NCBI GenBank assembly: GCA_000434215.1
Contig: HF999692.1
Span: 17,781 to 38,980, forward strand
Length of the DNA stretch: 21,200 nucleotides
DNA from: Bacteroides sp. CAG:144
GTDB lineage: Bacteria > Bacteroidota > Bacteroidia > Bacteroidales > UBA11471
Reading direction: 5' to 3'
The notes under the pieces are model-generated. The model made no database searches and was not told where the DNA came from. It worked only from the letters and a program-made list of their open reading frames with translations. The translations under genes were made by a program, and so were the position numbers. This document shows positions 14,679 through 21,200 of this stretch, in pieces (within the stretch, counting starts at the first letter, position 1; each line of letters starts with the position of its first letter).

Positions 14679-15266
14679 ATGAGCAAGAAGGTGGGTATAT
14701 TCTCAGGGTCTTTCAATCCCATACATAACGGGCATATCGCCATTGCCCGCTATATGGTCGAAAAAGAGAAGTTCGATGAAATATGGTTCATCGTATCTCC
14801 CCAAAATCCGCTGAAACCACAAATCGGATTGCTCGATGACGAGATAAGAGCCGACATGACAAAACTTGCCATCGAGAACGAACCGACGTTCCGCTATTGC
14901 GATATAGAGATGCATTTACCCCGTCCGTCATATACCATCACGACCTTGCTAACTCTCAAAAAGCAATATACACATACAGAATTATGCCTGCTCATCGGAT
15001 CGGATAATTGGAAAATTTTCGACCGTTGGAAATCTCATGATGAGATCATTGAAAATTATCCGATATATATATACCCGCGCCCGGGATTTCCGGTCGAAAC
15101 AACGATACTCCCTCCTACCGTACACCTTACACATGCACCCATGATGGAAATTTCTTCTACGGAAATACGGGACCTTATCGCAACCGGTCAATCAACAGAA
15201 AAATATCTTCCCCTTCCGGTACACGATTACATCGTAAAACACAACCTATATCAAAATCCCAAGTAA
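14679..15266 (+). CDS. nadD: Nicotinate-nucleotide adenylyltransferase
   Basis: NadD adenylates nicotinate mononucleotide to deamido-NAD in NAD synthesis. The 195-residue nucleotidyltransferase has the fold's signature GIFSGSFNPIHNGHIAIA, with the HxGH site at His16-His19. WFIVSPQNPLK, the LLIGSDNW motif and the C-terminal ISSTEIRDLI, the counterpart of the ISxTxxR element, are all in order. It follows gmk by 12 bases and precedes the DUF5063 gene by two bases. Linkage of gmk and nadD is typical of Bacteroidales. Confidence 0.96.
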   Translation: MSKKVGIFSGSFNPIHNGHIAIARYMVEKEKFDEIWFIVSPQNPLKPQIGLLDDEIRADMTKLAIENEPTFRYCDIEMHLPRPSYTITTLLTLKKQYTHTELCLLIGSDNWKIFDRWKSHDEIIENYPIYIYPRPGFPVETTILPPTVHLTHAPMMEISSTEIRDLIATGQSTEKYLPLPVHDYIVKHNLYQNPK

Positions 15267-15268
15267 AT

Positions 15269-15916
15269 ATGGACAAATATATATACGCAAAAAACAGCGT
15301 CGAATTCGTTACCGTAGGTGTCGAATTCTGTGCGTTCCTCGAACGGGTACAAGAACTCACCCAAGAGGAGTTCGCTTCTACCTCCATCAAATTGCTACCG
15401 TTGCTTTATCTCAAAGCGACACTCCTTCCCATCGACGATGAAAATGAAGATTATCTCGACTCTCCGGAACATTTCGTAACCGAAGACGATTACGAATTTT
15501 TACGTGAAAATATAGGCCGTCTGATGGGTGAAAACGATGCTTATCTTGTCGTACAAAGCGATGAAATGAAATACAGCGACTTACCATTGGGTGCCAGCAT
15601 CGCCGAGGATATGGCCGATATATATCAGGCCGTAAAAGATTGCATCGCAGCTTATCGTACCGAAAATGAAGATACCATGCGGGTAGCCCTTACCGAATGC
15701 AGAGAGGAATTTTCGAGTTACTGGGGCTCCAAACTGCTGAATGCTCTTGCCGCACTGCACCGTATCTACTATTCTCTGGACGACTTGGACAATGACTATG
15801 ATTGCGAATGCGGACATCGTCATTCCCACCATCGCGATGACGAAGAAGATAATTTCTATCAAAAAAGACAATCGGCATGGCTCGACGATGAAGAAGATGC
15901 CGATCGTTGGTTATAA
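15269..15916 (+). CDS. DUF5063 protein with His- and acid-rich tail
   Basis: This 215-residue soluble protein has no signal peptide. The body (1-165) is mostly helical, with SVEFVTVGVEFCAFLERV, LPLLYLKATLLP, a very acidic stretch around DENEDYLDSPEHF, and the long helix SIAEDMADIYQAVKDCIAAY. The end (about 175-215) is a low-complexity tail with CECGHRHSHHRDDEEDN and a DDEEDADRWL terminus, which could bind metal ions. The function of DUF5063 is unknown. It begins two bases after nadD and is followed at once by the exonuclease gene, so it is made with nucleotide- and RNA-metabolism enzymes. Confidence 0.85.
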   Translation: MDKYIYAKNSVEFVTVGVEFCAFLERVQELTQEEFASTSIKLLPLLYLKATLLPIDDENEDYLDSPEHFVTEDDYEFLRENIGRLMGENDAYLVVQSDEMKYSDLPLGASIAEDMADIYQAVKDCIAAYRTENEDTMRVALTECREEFSSYWGSKLLNALAALHRIYYSLDDLDNDYDCECGHRHSHHRDDEEDNFYQKRQSAWLDDEEDADRWL

Positions 15917-15930
15917 CCACCTTTCCCGAT

Positions 15931-16575
15931 ATGACATCTCAAATCAACGCTGAAAATCTGGCGGCATTGGAAGTTATCAAATTTCCCGGGAAAATAGTAA
16001 CCGTCAATACCGAAAACGAAGCATACACGGCAGCAGAAAGCCTCATGAACGAGACTGCGGTCGGTATCGATACCGAGACCCGACCCTCTTTCAGAAAAGG
16101 TATCATGCACAACGTTGCCCTCGTGCAAATATCGACATGGGATACATGCTACTTGTTCAGAATATGCCGAATAAACAATATCCACGCCATAAAACAGATT
16201 CTCGAGTCGACCGGCACTCTGAAAATCGGATTGTCATTGAAAGACGATTTCGCGGGATTGCGTCGCCTGTCGCCGATAATCCCGCACCACTACATCGAGT
16301 TGCAACAATATGCGACAGCATTCGGCATCGAAGAAATGAGCTTACAAAAAATTTATGCACTTCTTTTCGGGAGAAAAATTTCAAAAACACAACAACTATC
16401 CAACTGGGAAGCTCCGGAATTGACAAACGCCCAACAACTCTACGCAGCAACCGATGCGTGGGCCTGCCTCCATATCTACAAAGCCCTCAAAGGAGAACCT
16501 CTTCCCACTGAATATCGGAAAATATTCCAAACTCCCCAACTGAAAGGAATCGAAAAACGTTTTATCCAGAAATAA
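15931..16575 (+). CDS. DEDDy-type 3'-5' exonuclease domain protein
   Basis: This 214-residue single-domain exonuclease is of the RNase D / WRN type. Motif I is AVGIDTETRPSF (Asp47, Glu49), motif II is LKIGLSLKDDFAGL (Asp105 or Asp106), and motif III is the YAATDAW element with Tyr171 and Asp175. All acidic ligands for two metal ions are present, so it should be active on DNA or RNA 3' ends. There is no HRDC domain as in RNase D. I start it at the ATG at 15931, 14 bases after the DUF5063 stop. An ATG at 15907 overlaps that gene by ten bases and adds eight residues of no clear value. Confidence 0.88.
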   Translation: MTSQINAENLAALEVIKFPGKIVTVNTENEAYTAAESLMNETAVGIDTETRPSFRKGIMHNVALVQISTWDTCYLFRICRINNIHAIKQILESTGTLKIGLSLKDDFAGLRRLSPIIPHHYIELQQYATAFGIEEMSLQKIYALLFGRKISKTQQLSNWEAPELTNAQQLYAATDAWACLHIYKALKGEPLPTEYRKIFQTPQLKGIEKRFIQK

Positions 16576-16585
16576 CGTCATCACC

Positions 16586-16834
16586 ATGAAAATAAAGAAA
16601 TACGATCTTATCCCACTATTATTATTTATATACACCATTGTCATGGCCGTATGGGGCTGGAATCAGTTCGACGGAAATCGTTGGGAATTTATCGGCATGT
16701 TAGCAGCCAACATTCTTGTCATCGTACTGCTGCGATTTGTACTGAAACGTAGGGAAAAATACCGCAAAGAAATGAAAGAGAGGAATAATAAAATCCTTTC
16801 CCAGCAAGAAAACACGCCGAAAGATCAGGAATAA
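16586..16834 (+). CDS. Small two-helix membrane protein
   Basis: This 82-residue protein is of unknown function. It has two membrane segments (about 8-24, IPLLLFIYTIVMAVWGW, and 35-52, FIGMLAANILVIVLLRFVL) joined by a short loop (NQFDGNRWE). A long basic-acidic cytoplasmic tail follows, RREKYRKEMKERNNK and on to a QENTPKDQE end. It begins 10 bases after the exonuclease stop, so it is the last gene of the yicC operon. A long hairpin follows its stop. I recognise no named family. Confidence 0.75.
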   Translation: MKIKKYDLIPLLLFIYTIVMAVWGWNQFDGNRWEFIGMLAANILVIVLLRFVLKRREKYRKEMKERNNKILSQQENTPKDQE

Positions 16835-16845
16835 TCTTCTCCCAA

Positions 16846-16900
16846 AATCAAACAACTACGGCCAAATCTTAAAAATAGATTTGGCCGTAGTTGTTTGATT
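16846..16900. terminator. Long hairpin between convergent genes, likely bidirectional terminator
   Basis: A perfect 24-bp inverted repeat (16846-16869 and 16877-16900) with a 7-base loop has the core ACTACGGCCAAATCT. It lies between the stop of the small membrane protein gene (16834) and the stop of the metallophosphoesterase gene (16915). The T-runs after the stem are weak on both strands, but the position and stem strength argue for termination in both directions. Confidence 0.75.
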
Positions 16901-16914
16901 CAAAAACGATTTAT

Positions 16915-18111
16915 TTATCGGGAACGCTTCAAGGTAAAGCAGGTAATTTCGGGTTCCATACCTATGCGCATGGGAATCCCGACATAACCCAATCCGCGAT
17001 TGACATAAAGTAATTGTTCATTTTCTCGATAAAGACCTTCCCACTCCTCATATATCCATGACGAAGGCGACCAATGCAATTTTCCCCAAGAAATACCGCA
17101 TTGTGCCGCATGAGTATGCCCCGAAAGCGTCAAGTCGATAAACCGATGTCCCAACACTTCCTGTCTCCAATGTGAAGCATCGTGAGAAAGCAGTACGGTA
17201 AACAATGTCGAATCAACTCCGGATATAGCCAACGGCAGATTTCCGTACTGCCGGAAAGGCGGTTTGCCGGTGTTCTCTACTCCCACCAACAAGAAAGAAG
17301 TGTCTCCGACCGCAATCGTGCGCGAATTGTTCAACAATAAATCAAATCCACATTCTTCGATGCCGCTTTTCGTTCGATTCAGATTTATATTTTTTTCTTC
17401 GGGTGTTCTCCATCGAGAATAATCGCCATAATCATGATTCCCTAAAACAGCATATTTCCCATAACGGGGCATATCCATAGAGGCAAATATATCTACAATC
17501 TCTGGTGTAATCTCCGACGAGAAATTATTGACAAAGTCTCCGGTAAAAACCACCATATCGGCCCGACATTCATCGATCAACTCCACAGCTTTGCGCATAA
17601 CCCGGGTATAATCGCCCCAATTCCCGATATGCAAATCGGAAAATTGTACGATCTTAAAACCGTCGAGTTGCTCGGGCAGATCCCGATACGCCAAATCCAC
17701 CTCTTTTACATGTACCCGAGTGCGACCGATAAAGGCTGCATACACAAACAAAACAACCAGCATAACAGCAATACCCGCACCGATACGAGAAAGCCATAAA
17801 CCGAACGTTTTACAGAACCCGATCATCGCACGACCGGCCACATCGAAAATCGTATATATGACCTTAGGGATATATATAAGGGCGAAAAGCCATAATATCC
17901 ACGTAATGCGAGCCATGAACTTATAATCGGGAAGATCGTTCGAGAAAAACCGCATACCGACAAAAAACAAAACAAAGAAAACTGCCGGCAGCCAATAGAT
18001 CAATCGCAAATACCTATTACCAAGTCGGTTACGAATTTTCAAATAAATCCAAATATCGGGACCGATGATAAAGAGCAATCCGACAAGCATGGGCAGAAAA
18101 TAAAACTTCAT
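16915..18111 (-). CDS. Membrane-anchored metallophosphoesterase (YaeI-like)
   Basis: This 398-residue protein has about four N-terminal membrane helices (roughly 1-25, 36-55, 68-88, 107-128), followed by a calcineurin-like phosphoesterase domain. The dimetal ligand motifs are in order: SDLHIG (158-163), GDFVNN (191-196), GNHDYG (224-229), LLSHDASHW (307-315) and SGHTHAAQ (330-337). Relatives act on phosphodiesters of lipids, nucleotides or cell-envelope molecules. The TM count places the catalytic domain after an even number of helices, on the same side as the N-terminus; which side cannot be decided here. It is a single gene or follows the MFS gene 92 bases upstream. Confidence 0.9.
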   Translation of the reverse strand: MKFYFLPMLVGLLFIIGPDIWIYLKIRNRLGNRYLRLIYWLPAVFFVLFFVGMRFFSNDLPDYKFMARITWILWLFALIYIPKVIYTIFDVAGRAMIGFCKTFGLWLSRIGAGIAVMLVVLFVYAAFIGRTRVHVKEVDLAYRDLPEQLDGFKIVQFSDLHIGNWGDYTRVMRKAVELIDECRADMVVFTGDFVNNFSSEITPEIVDIFASMDMPRYGKYAVLGNHDYGDYSRWRTPEEKNINLNRTKSGIEECGFDLLLNNSRTIAVGDTSFLLVGVENTGKPPFRQYGNLPLAISGVDSTLFTVLLSHDASHWRQEVLGHRFIDLTLSGHTHAAQCGISWGKLHWSPSSWIYEEWEGLYRENEQLLYVNRGLGYVGIPMRIGMEPEITCFTLKRSR

Positions 18112-18188
18112 ATCCTATTACAGTCTAACAATGATTAAACAAATTATCTTGTCTCTACATTACATTTCCACTCTCAAACGATTTCGTT

Positions 18189-18219
18189 GAATATGAAAAA
18201 CATTTACTTTTTCATATTC
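18189..18219 (-). terminator. Hairpin enclosing the MFS stop codon
   Basis: GAATATGAAAAA and TTTTTCATATTC form a perfect 12-bp stem (18189-18200 and 18208-18219) with a 7-base loop. The TAA stop of the MFS gene (18204-18206) lies in that loop. It is AT-rich with a T-run inside the 3' arm, so it may act as a weak terminator or an mRNA 3'-end protector. Confidence 0.4.
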
Positions 18220-19574
18220 GGGTCTTCAAGACCATAATGCGAACGGGCATCTTCTCTTTTCAGCCAGAGAGAAATAAATATAGCCACAATCCCAAAGGTG
18301 GCGAAAATAAGCATAGGTATCGTATAATCATACGTTACAACACCTGCTCCATCGACATGTGTCGAATAGGTCTCAATGACCCAGCCGATAAGTACCGGTA
18401 CCATAGAGAGGCCTATATTCTGAATATAGAATATCGTCGCATAAGCCGATCCGAGCTGTTTCATAGGAATAATCTTAGGTACACTGGGCCACAAAGCCGA
18501 AGGCACCAAAGAAAAGGCAATACCTAAAACAACCATTATTACGATAGCAAACCACCACGTAGGCAAAATAGGCAATGCAAATAAAAGATGAACGATCGTC
18601 AACATGACCGATCCAATAAGCATAAGCGTAGCTCCTTTACCAATGCGGTCATAAAGAGTTCCGAAAACCGGAGTCAACAAAATCGTACCGAACGGCAACA
18701 TGGCAGGAATAAGTCCTGCCATTTCGGGTTCTACATGATATTTGGCAATCATCAGCTTCGTGGCGAATTTCAAGAACGGGAACACCCCGGCATAGAACAT
18801 CAGGCACAACAAGGTAATCAGCCAAAAGCCTTTGTTGGTAAAAATCAGTTTCAGATCTTTCAGCTGGAAACCTTCTTCCTTTTCCTCGCTGACCGCTTCG
18901 ACAGACTGGTCGAGTTTCTTATCCATGACACAATATACCAAGTATGCCACCAAACCTACACACAGGCAAAGCGCACCGAATAGTACCGGATAAGAAACAC
19001 TATGCATTGCTCTCGCCATAGGCAAGCTACACGCCAACGCCACAGCCGTACCGATACGGGCCATCGCTACCTGCAACCCCATAGCCAACGCAACTTCATG
19101 GCCGGTAAACCACTTGATGATGACCTTTGATACTGTAATTCCCGTAATTTCGGCGCCCATACCGAAAACGGCAAACCCCAAACTGGCCAAAACGACTTGA
19201 AGGTGATAGCCCATAAATGTAGCATCGCCGAAATCGGTTGCCAAAGCATACCATTTGAGCAAAGCTCCACCCAACATAAGAGATGAACTCATGACTCCCG
19301 TAAAACGAATTCCGCACTTATCGAGAATAATACCGCCGAAGAAAAGCATCAGCAAGAAAACATTGATATAACCGTATGCGCCCGAGAAGAAGCCGTACTC
19401 CGAGCTGCTCCAACCCAAACCGCCGTCGGCAACGGGCGTTGTACACATAACTTCGAGCGACGCCATCACATCGGTGATAAAATAGCCGCACATCATGGTA
19501 AATGATACGATAAACATAGCCGTCCAACGGGCTATGGGACTGTCATTGAGTTTTTTTCTGATTAATTCGGTCAT
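18204..19574 (-). CDS. Major facilitator superfamily transporter
   Basis: The 456-residue protein has 12 predicted membrane helices. TM1 is in RWTAMFIVSFTMMCGYFITDVM. The motif-A-like loop is FGGIILDKCGIRFTG, and its C-terminal counterpart is TPVFGTLYDRIGKG. A charged central loop (LDQSVEAVSEEKEEGFQLKD) separates the two halves. GWSSSEYGFFSGAYGY and SALWPSVPKIIPMKQLGSAYA are reminiscent of the MFSD1-like group found in many Bacteroidales. The substrate is unknown. It sits downstream of the rRNA methyltransferase terminator, so it should have its own promoter, which I could not find in the short gap. The last codons are part of a hairpin. Confidence 0.88.
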   Translation of the reverse strand: MTELIRKKLNDSPIARWTAMFIVSFTMMCGYFITDVMASLEVMCTTPVADGGLGWSSSEYGFFSGAYGYINVFLLMLFFGGIILDKCGIRFTGVMSSSLMLGGALLKWYALATDFGDATFMGYHLQVVLASLGFAVFGMGAEITGITVSKVIIKWFTGHEVALAMGLQVAMARIGTAVALACSLPMARAMHSVSYPVLFGALCLCVGLVAYLVYCVMDKKLDQSVEAVSEEKEEGFQLKDLKLIFTNKGFWLITLLCLMFYAGVFPFLKFATKLMIAKYHVEPEMAGLIPAMLPFGTILLTPVFGTLYDRIGKGATLMLIGSVMLTIVHLLFALPILPTWWFAIVIMVVLGIAFSLVPSALWPSVPKIIPMKQLGSAYATIFYIQNIGLSMVPVLIGWVIETYSTHVDGAGVVTYDYTIPMLIFATFGIVAIFISLWLKREDARSHYGLEDPNMKK

Positions 19575-19605
19575 TTCTATATTGTTTTTTGATTTTCAAA
19601 CACAG

Positions 19606-19637
19606 AAAAAGAGAGGCCTTCCGAAACCTCTCTTTTT
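19606..19637 (-). terminator. Terminator of the RlmD-like gene
   Basis: An 11-bp perfect stem, AAAAAGAGAGG (19606-19616) with CCTCTCTTTTT (19627-19637), has a 10-base loop. Read on the minus strand the 3' arm ends in a T-run. It begins five bases after the methyltransferase stop codon. Confidence 0.85.
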
Positions 19638-19642
19638 TACTT

Positions 19643-21052
19643 TCATTTCTTCTCCAACAACACGACATTCTCGACATGATGCGTATGCGGGAACATATCT
19701 ACCGGCTGCACGCGAGCCACCCGATAATCGACATCGAGCAGAGACAAATCCCGCGCTTGGGTAGCCGGATTGCAACTCACATACACGATACGTCGGGGAG
19801 CAGCAAAAAGCAAAGTCTTGATGACATCGTCGTGCATGCCGGCACGAGGAGGATCGGTAATAATTACATCGGGGCGACCGTGCTCTTCGATGAAAGCGGG
19901 AGTCAGCAAATCTTTCATGTCGCCGGCATAAAAAAGGGTATTGTCCAACCCGTTGAATGCGGCATTGGCTTTCGCATCTTCTATCGCCTCGGGCACATAC
20001 TCAATACCGATAACTTTACGTACACGACGGGCTACGAAATTGGCAATCGTTCCCGTTCCCGTATAAAGGTCATAAACCAACTCGTCGCCGGTAAGAGCGG
20101 CAAAGTCGGCAGCCACTTTATATAACTCATAAGCTTGAGCCGAATTGGTTTGATAGAACGATTTCGGCCCTATCTTGAAACGCAACCCGTCCATCTCTTC
20201 AAAAATATAATCCCGTCCCCGGAATACATGTACCTCTTGATCGGTAATCGTATCGTTGGCTTTGGTATTGACAATATACAGCAGCGAAGTGATCTGCGGA
20301 AATTCTCGGGCAATAAAATTCATCATGGCCTGTATCCGTTCGGTATCGTCTTCGAAAAAAACAACGATAAGCATAATTTCTCCTGTCGACGCCGTGCGAA
20401 CGATGATATTGCGCATAAGTCCTGTTTGTTCGCGCAAGTCAAAGAACGGATAGTTGTTATCGATAGCAAATTTCTTGACGGCCAATCGTATACGATTGGA
20501 TATATCGTCTTGTAGCCAACATTTTTTTATATCGAGAACTTTATCGAACATACCGGGAATATGAAATCCCAATGCATTTCTATCGGTATATTCATCGGCC
20601 GACGCCAGTTGCTCGGCAGTAAGCCATGATTTATTCGAAAAAGTAAACTCCAACTTGTTCCGGTAAAACTCGGTATATGCCGACCCTTTGATCGGATCGA
20701 ACTCGGGCAAAGGAATTTTTCCGATACGGGTCAGATTATCGAATACCTGTTTCTGTTTGTATTTGAGTTGGTATTCATAAGGAATATGTTGCCATTTACA
20801 GCCCCCGCACACGCCGAAGTGTTCGCAAAACGGAGCAACCCGAATCGGTGAGCTGACATGAGTCTTTATCACCCACCCCTCGGCATACTTATGTTTCTTA
20901 CGGTATATTTGCAGATCGACAATATCACCCGGCGCACCGTAAGGTATAAAAACCACCAAATCATTTACCCGGGCCACAGCTTTCCCTTCGGCTGCAATAT
21001 CGGTTATCTCGACCTGTTCGAAAACAGGAAGTTCTTTCTTTTTTCGAGCCAA
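19643..21052 (-). CDS. rlmD: RlmD/RumA-like 23S rRNA (uracil-5)-methyltransferase
   Basis: The enzyme methylates C5 of a uridine in 23S rRNA with SAM and carries a [4Fe-4S] cluster. An N-terminal TRAM domain (FEQVEITDIAAEGKAVARV) is followed by cluster ligands in PFCEHFGVCGGCKW plus a later Cys in IKKCWLQ. Then come the SAM-binding VYDLYTGTGTIA, the DPPRAGM motif and the catalytic Cys in YVSCNPATQARDL. I place the start at TTG 21052, giving LARKKKELPVF and 469 residues, because relatives I know begin (M)A-R-K-x-K-E-L-P. The only upstream ATG, at 21139, adds 29 atypical residues and lies upstream of a TACCTTTG box. The exact target base (U1939 or U747) cannot be settled, so the symbol is by family only. 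Confidence 0.85.
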   Translation of the reverse strand: MARKKKELPVFEQVEITDIAAEGKAVARVNDLVVFIPYGAPGDIVDLQIYRKKHKYAEGWVIKTHVSSPIRVAPFCEHFGVCGGCKWQHIPYEYQLKYKQKQVFDNLTRIGKIPLPEFDPIKGSAYTEFYRNKLEFTFSNKSWLTAEQLASADEYTDRNALGFHIPGMFDKVLDIKKCWLQDDISNRIRLAVKKFAIDNNYPFFDLREQTGLMRNIIVRTASTGEIMLIVVFFEDDTERIQAMMNFIAREFPQITSLLYIVNTKANDTITDQEVHVFRGRDYIFEEMDGLRFKIGPKSFYQTNSAQAYELYKVAADFAALTGDELVYDLYTGTGTIANFVARRVRKVIGIEYVPEAIEDAKANAAFNGLDNTLFYAGDMKDLLTPAFIEEHGRPDVIITDPPRAGMHDDVIKTLLFAAPRRIVYVSCNPATQARDLSLLDVDYRVARVQPVDMFPHTHHVENVVLLEKK

Positions 21053-21085
21053 AACAAACAGATTTTGAATAAAAACAAATTCGTT

Positions 21086-21093
21086 CAAAGGTA
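21086..21093 (-). promoter_or_regulatory. Probable -7 box for the RlmD-like gene
   Basis: The minus strand reads TACCTTTG, matching TAnnTTTG, 34 bases before the proposed TTG start at 21052. No convincing TTTG lies 19-21 bases upstream. If real, transcription starts downstream of the ATG at 21139, which would make that ATG unusable. Confidence 0.4.
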
Positions 21094-21164
21094 ACGATAA
21101 TTCTTTTAATTCCCCTATTCTATCGAAAAAAAATGACACGGGTATTAAATATGGTATACAATCT

Positions 21165-21195
21165 TTTGCATATATCGATATTCCTTATATTTTTG
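21165..21195 (+). promoter_or_regulatory. Strong promoter reading out of the window
   Basis: TTTG (21165-21168), a 19-base spacer and TATTTTTG (21188-21195) fully match the Bacteroidota consensus on the plus strand. No plus-strand gene starts before the window ends, so it should drive a divergent gene just beyond base 21200. Confidence 0.65.
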
Positions 21196-21200
21196 TCCAC

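Overview
This looks like chromosomal core DNA of a Bacteroidota bacterium, probably order Bacteroidales (Bacteroides/Barnesiella-like; I cannot name the genus). The signs are: several promoters of the Bacteroides type (TTTG or CTTG, 19-20 bases, TAnnTTTG); almost no Shine-Dalgarno sites; families restricted to or typical of the phylum (DUF4290, DUF5063, BspA-like leucine-rich repeat proteins); and the local order TsaB - DUF4290 - MurA - RimM.

Layout from left to right. (1) 1-235: C-terminal end of phosphoglycerate kinase (+), with a strong terminator. (2) 333-3725: two exported leucine-rich repeat proteins in tandem (-). The first transcribed has a six-copy compound repeat of about 108 residues. 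The second has twelve perfectly phased 21-residue repeats. A good promoter lies just upstream of the pair. (3) 3782-4406: a stretch with no confident gene, holding tiny overlapping ORFs and hairpins. (4) 4407-4545: tRNA-Ser(GGA) with its own terminator. (5) 4693-7895: core operon on the minus strand, tsaB, DUF4290, murA, rimM. MurA has Asp in place of the fosfomycin-target Cys. (6) 7955-11442: a tight minus-strand operon of a FadR-type GntR regulator, a fosmidomycin-resistance-type MFS exporter, an ABM-domain protein, an AlkA-type DNA glycosylase and an O6-alkylguanine transferase. This couples an efflux pump to alkylation repair. (7) 11847-13064: threonine ammonia-lyase (+) with an in-frame 21-bp tandem duplication, then a strong terminator. 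(8) 13217-16834: plus-strand operon of a YicC endoribonuclease, guanylate kinase, NadD, a DUF5063 protein, a DEDDy 3'-5' exonuclease and a small two-TM protein. It ends at a long hairpin shared with the convergent gene. (9) 16915-21139: minus-strand membrane metallophosphoesterase, an MFS transporter and an RlmD-like 23S rRNA methyltransferase that probably starts at TTG. A strong promoter at the right edge fires out of the window.

Most of the window is ordinary housekeeping DNA. I found no mobile element, CRISPR array, prophage or toxin-antitoxin system. The parts most worth a second look are the regulator-exporter-repair operon, the compound-repeat surface protein, the ilvA duplication and the MurA active-site substitution. 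I do not see convincing evidence of a wholly new system.
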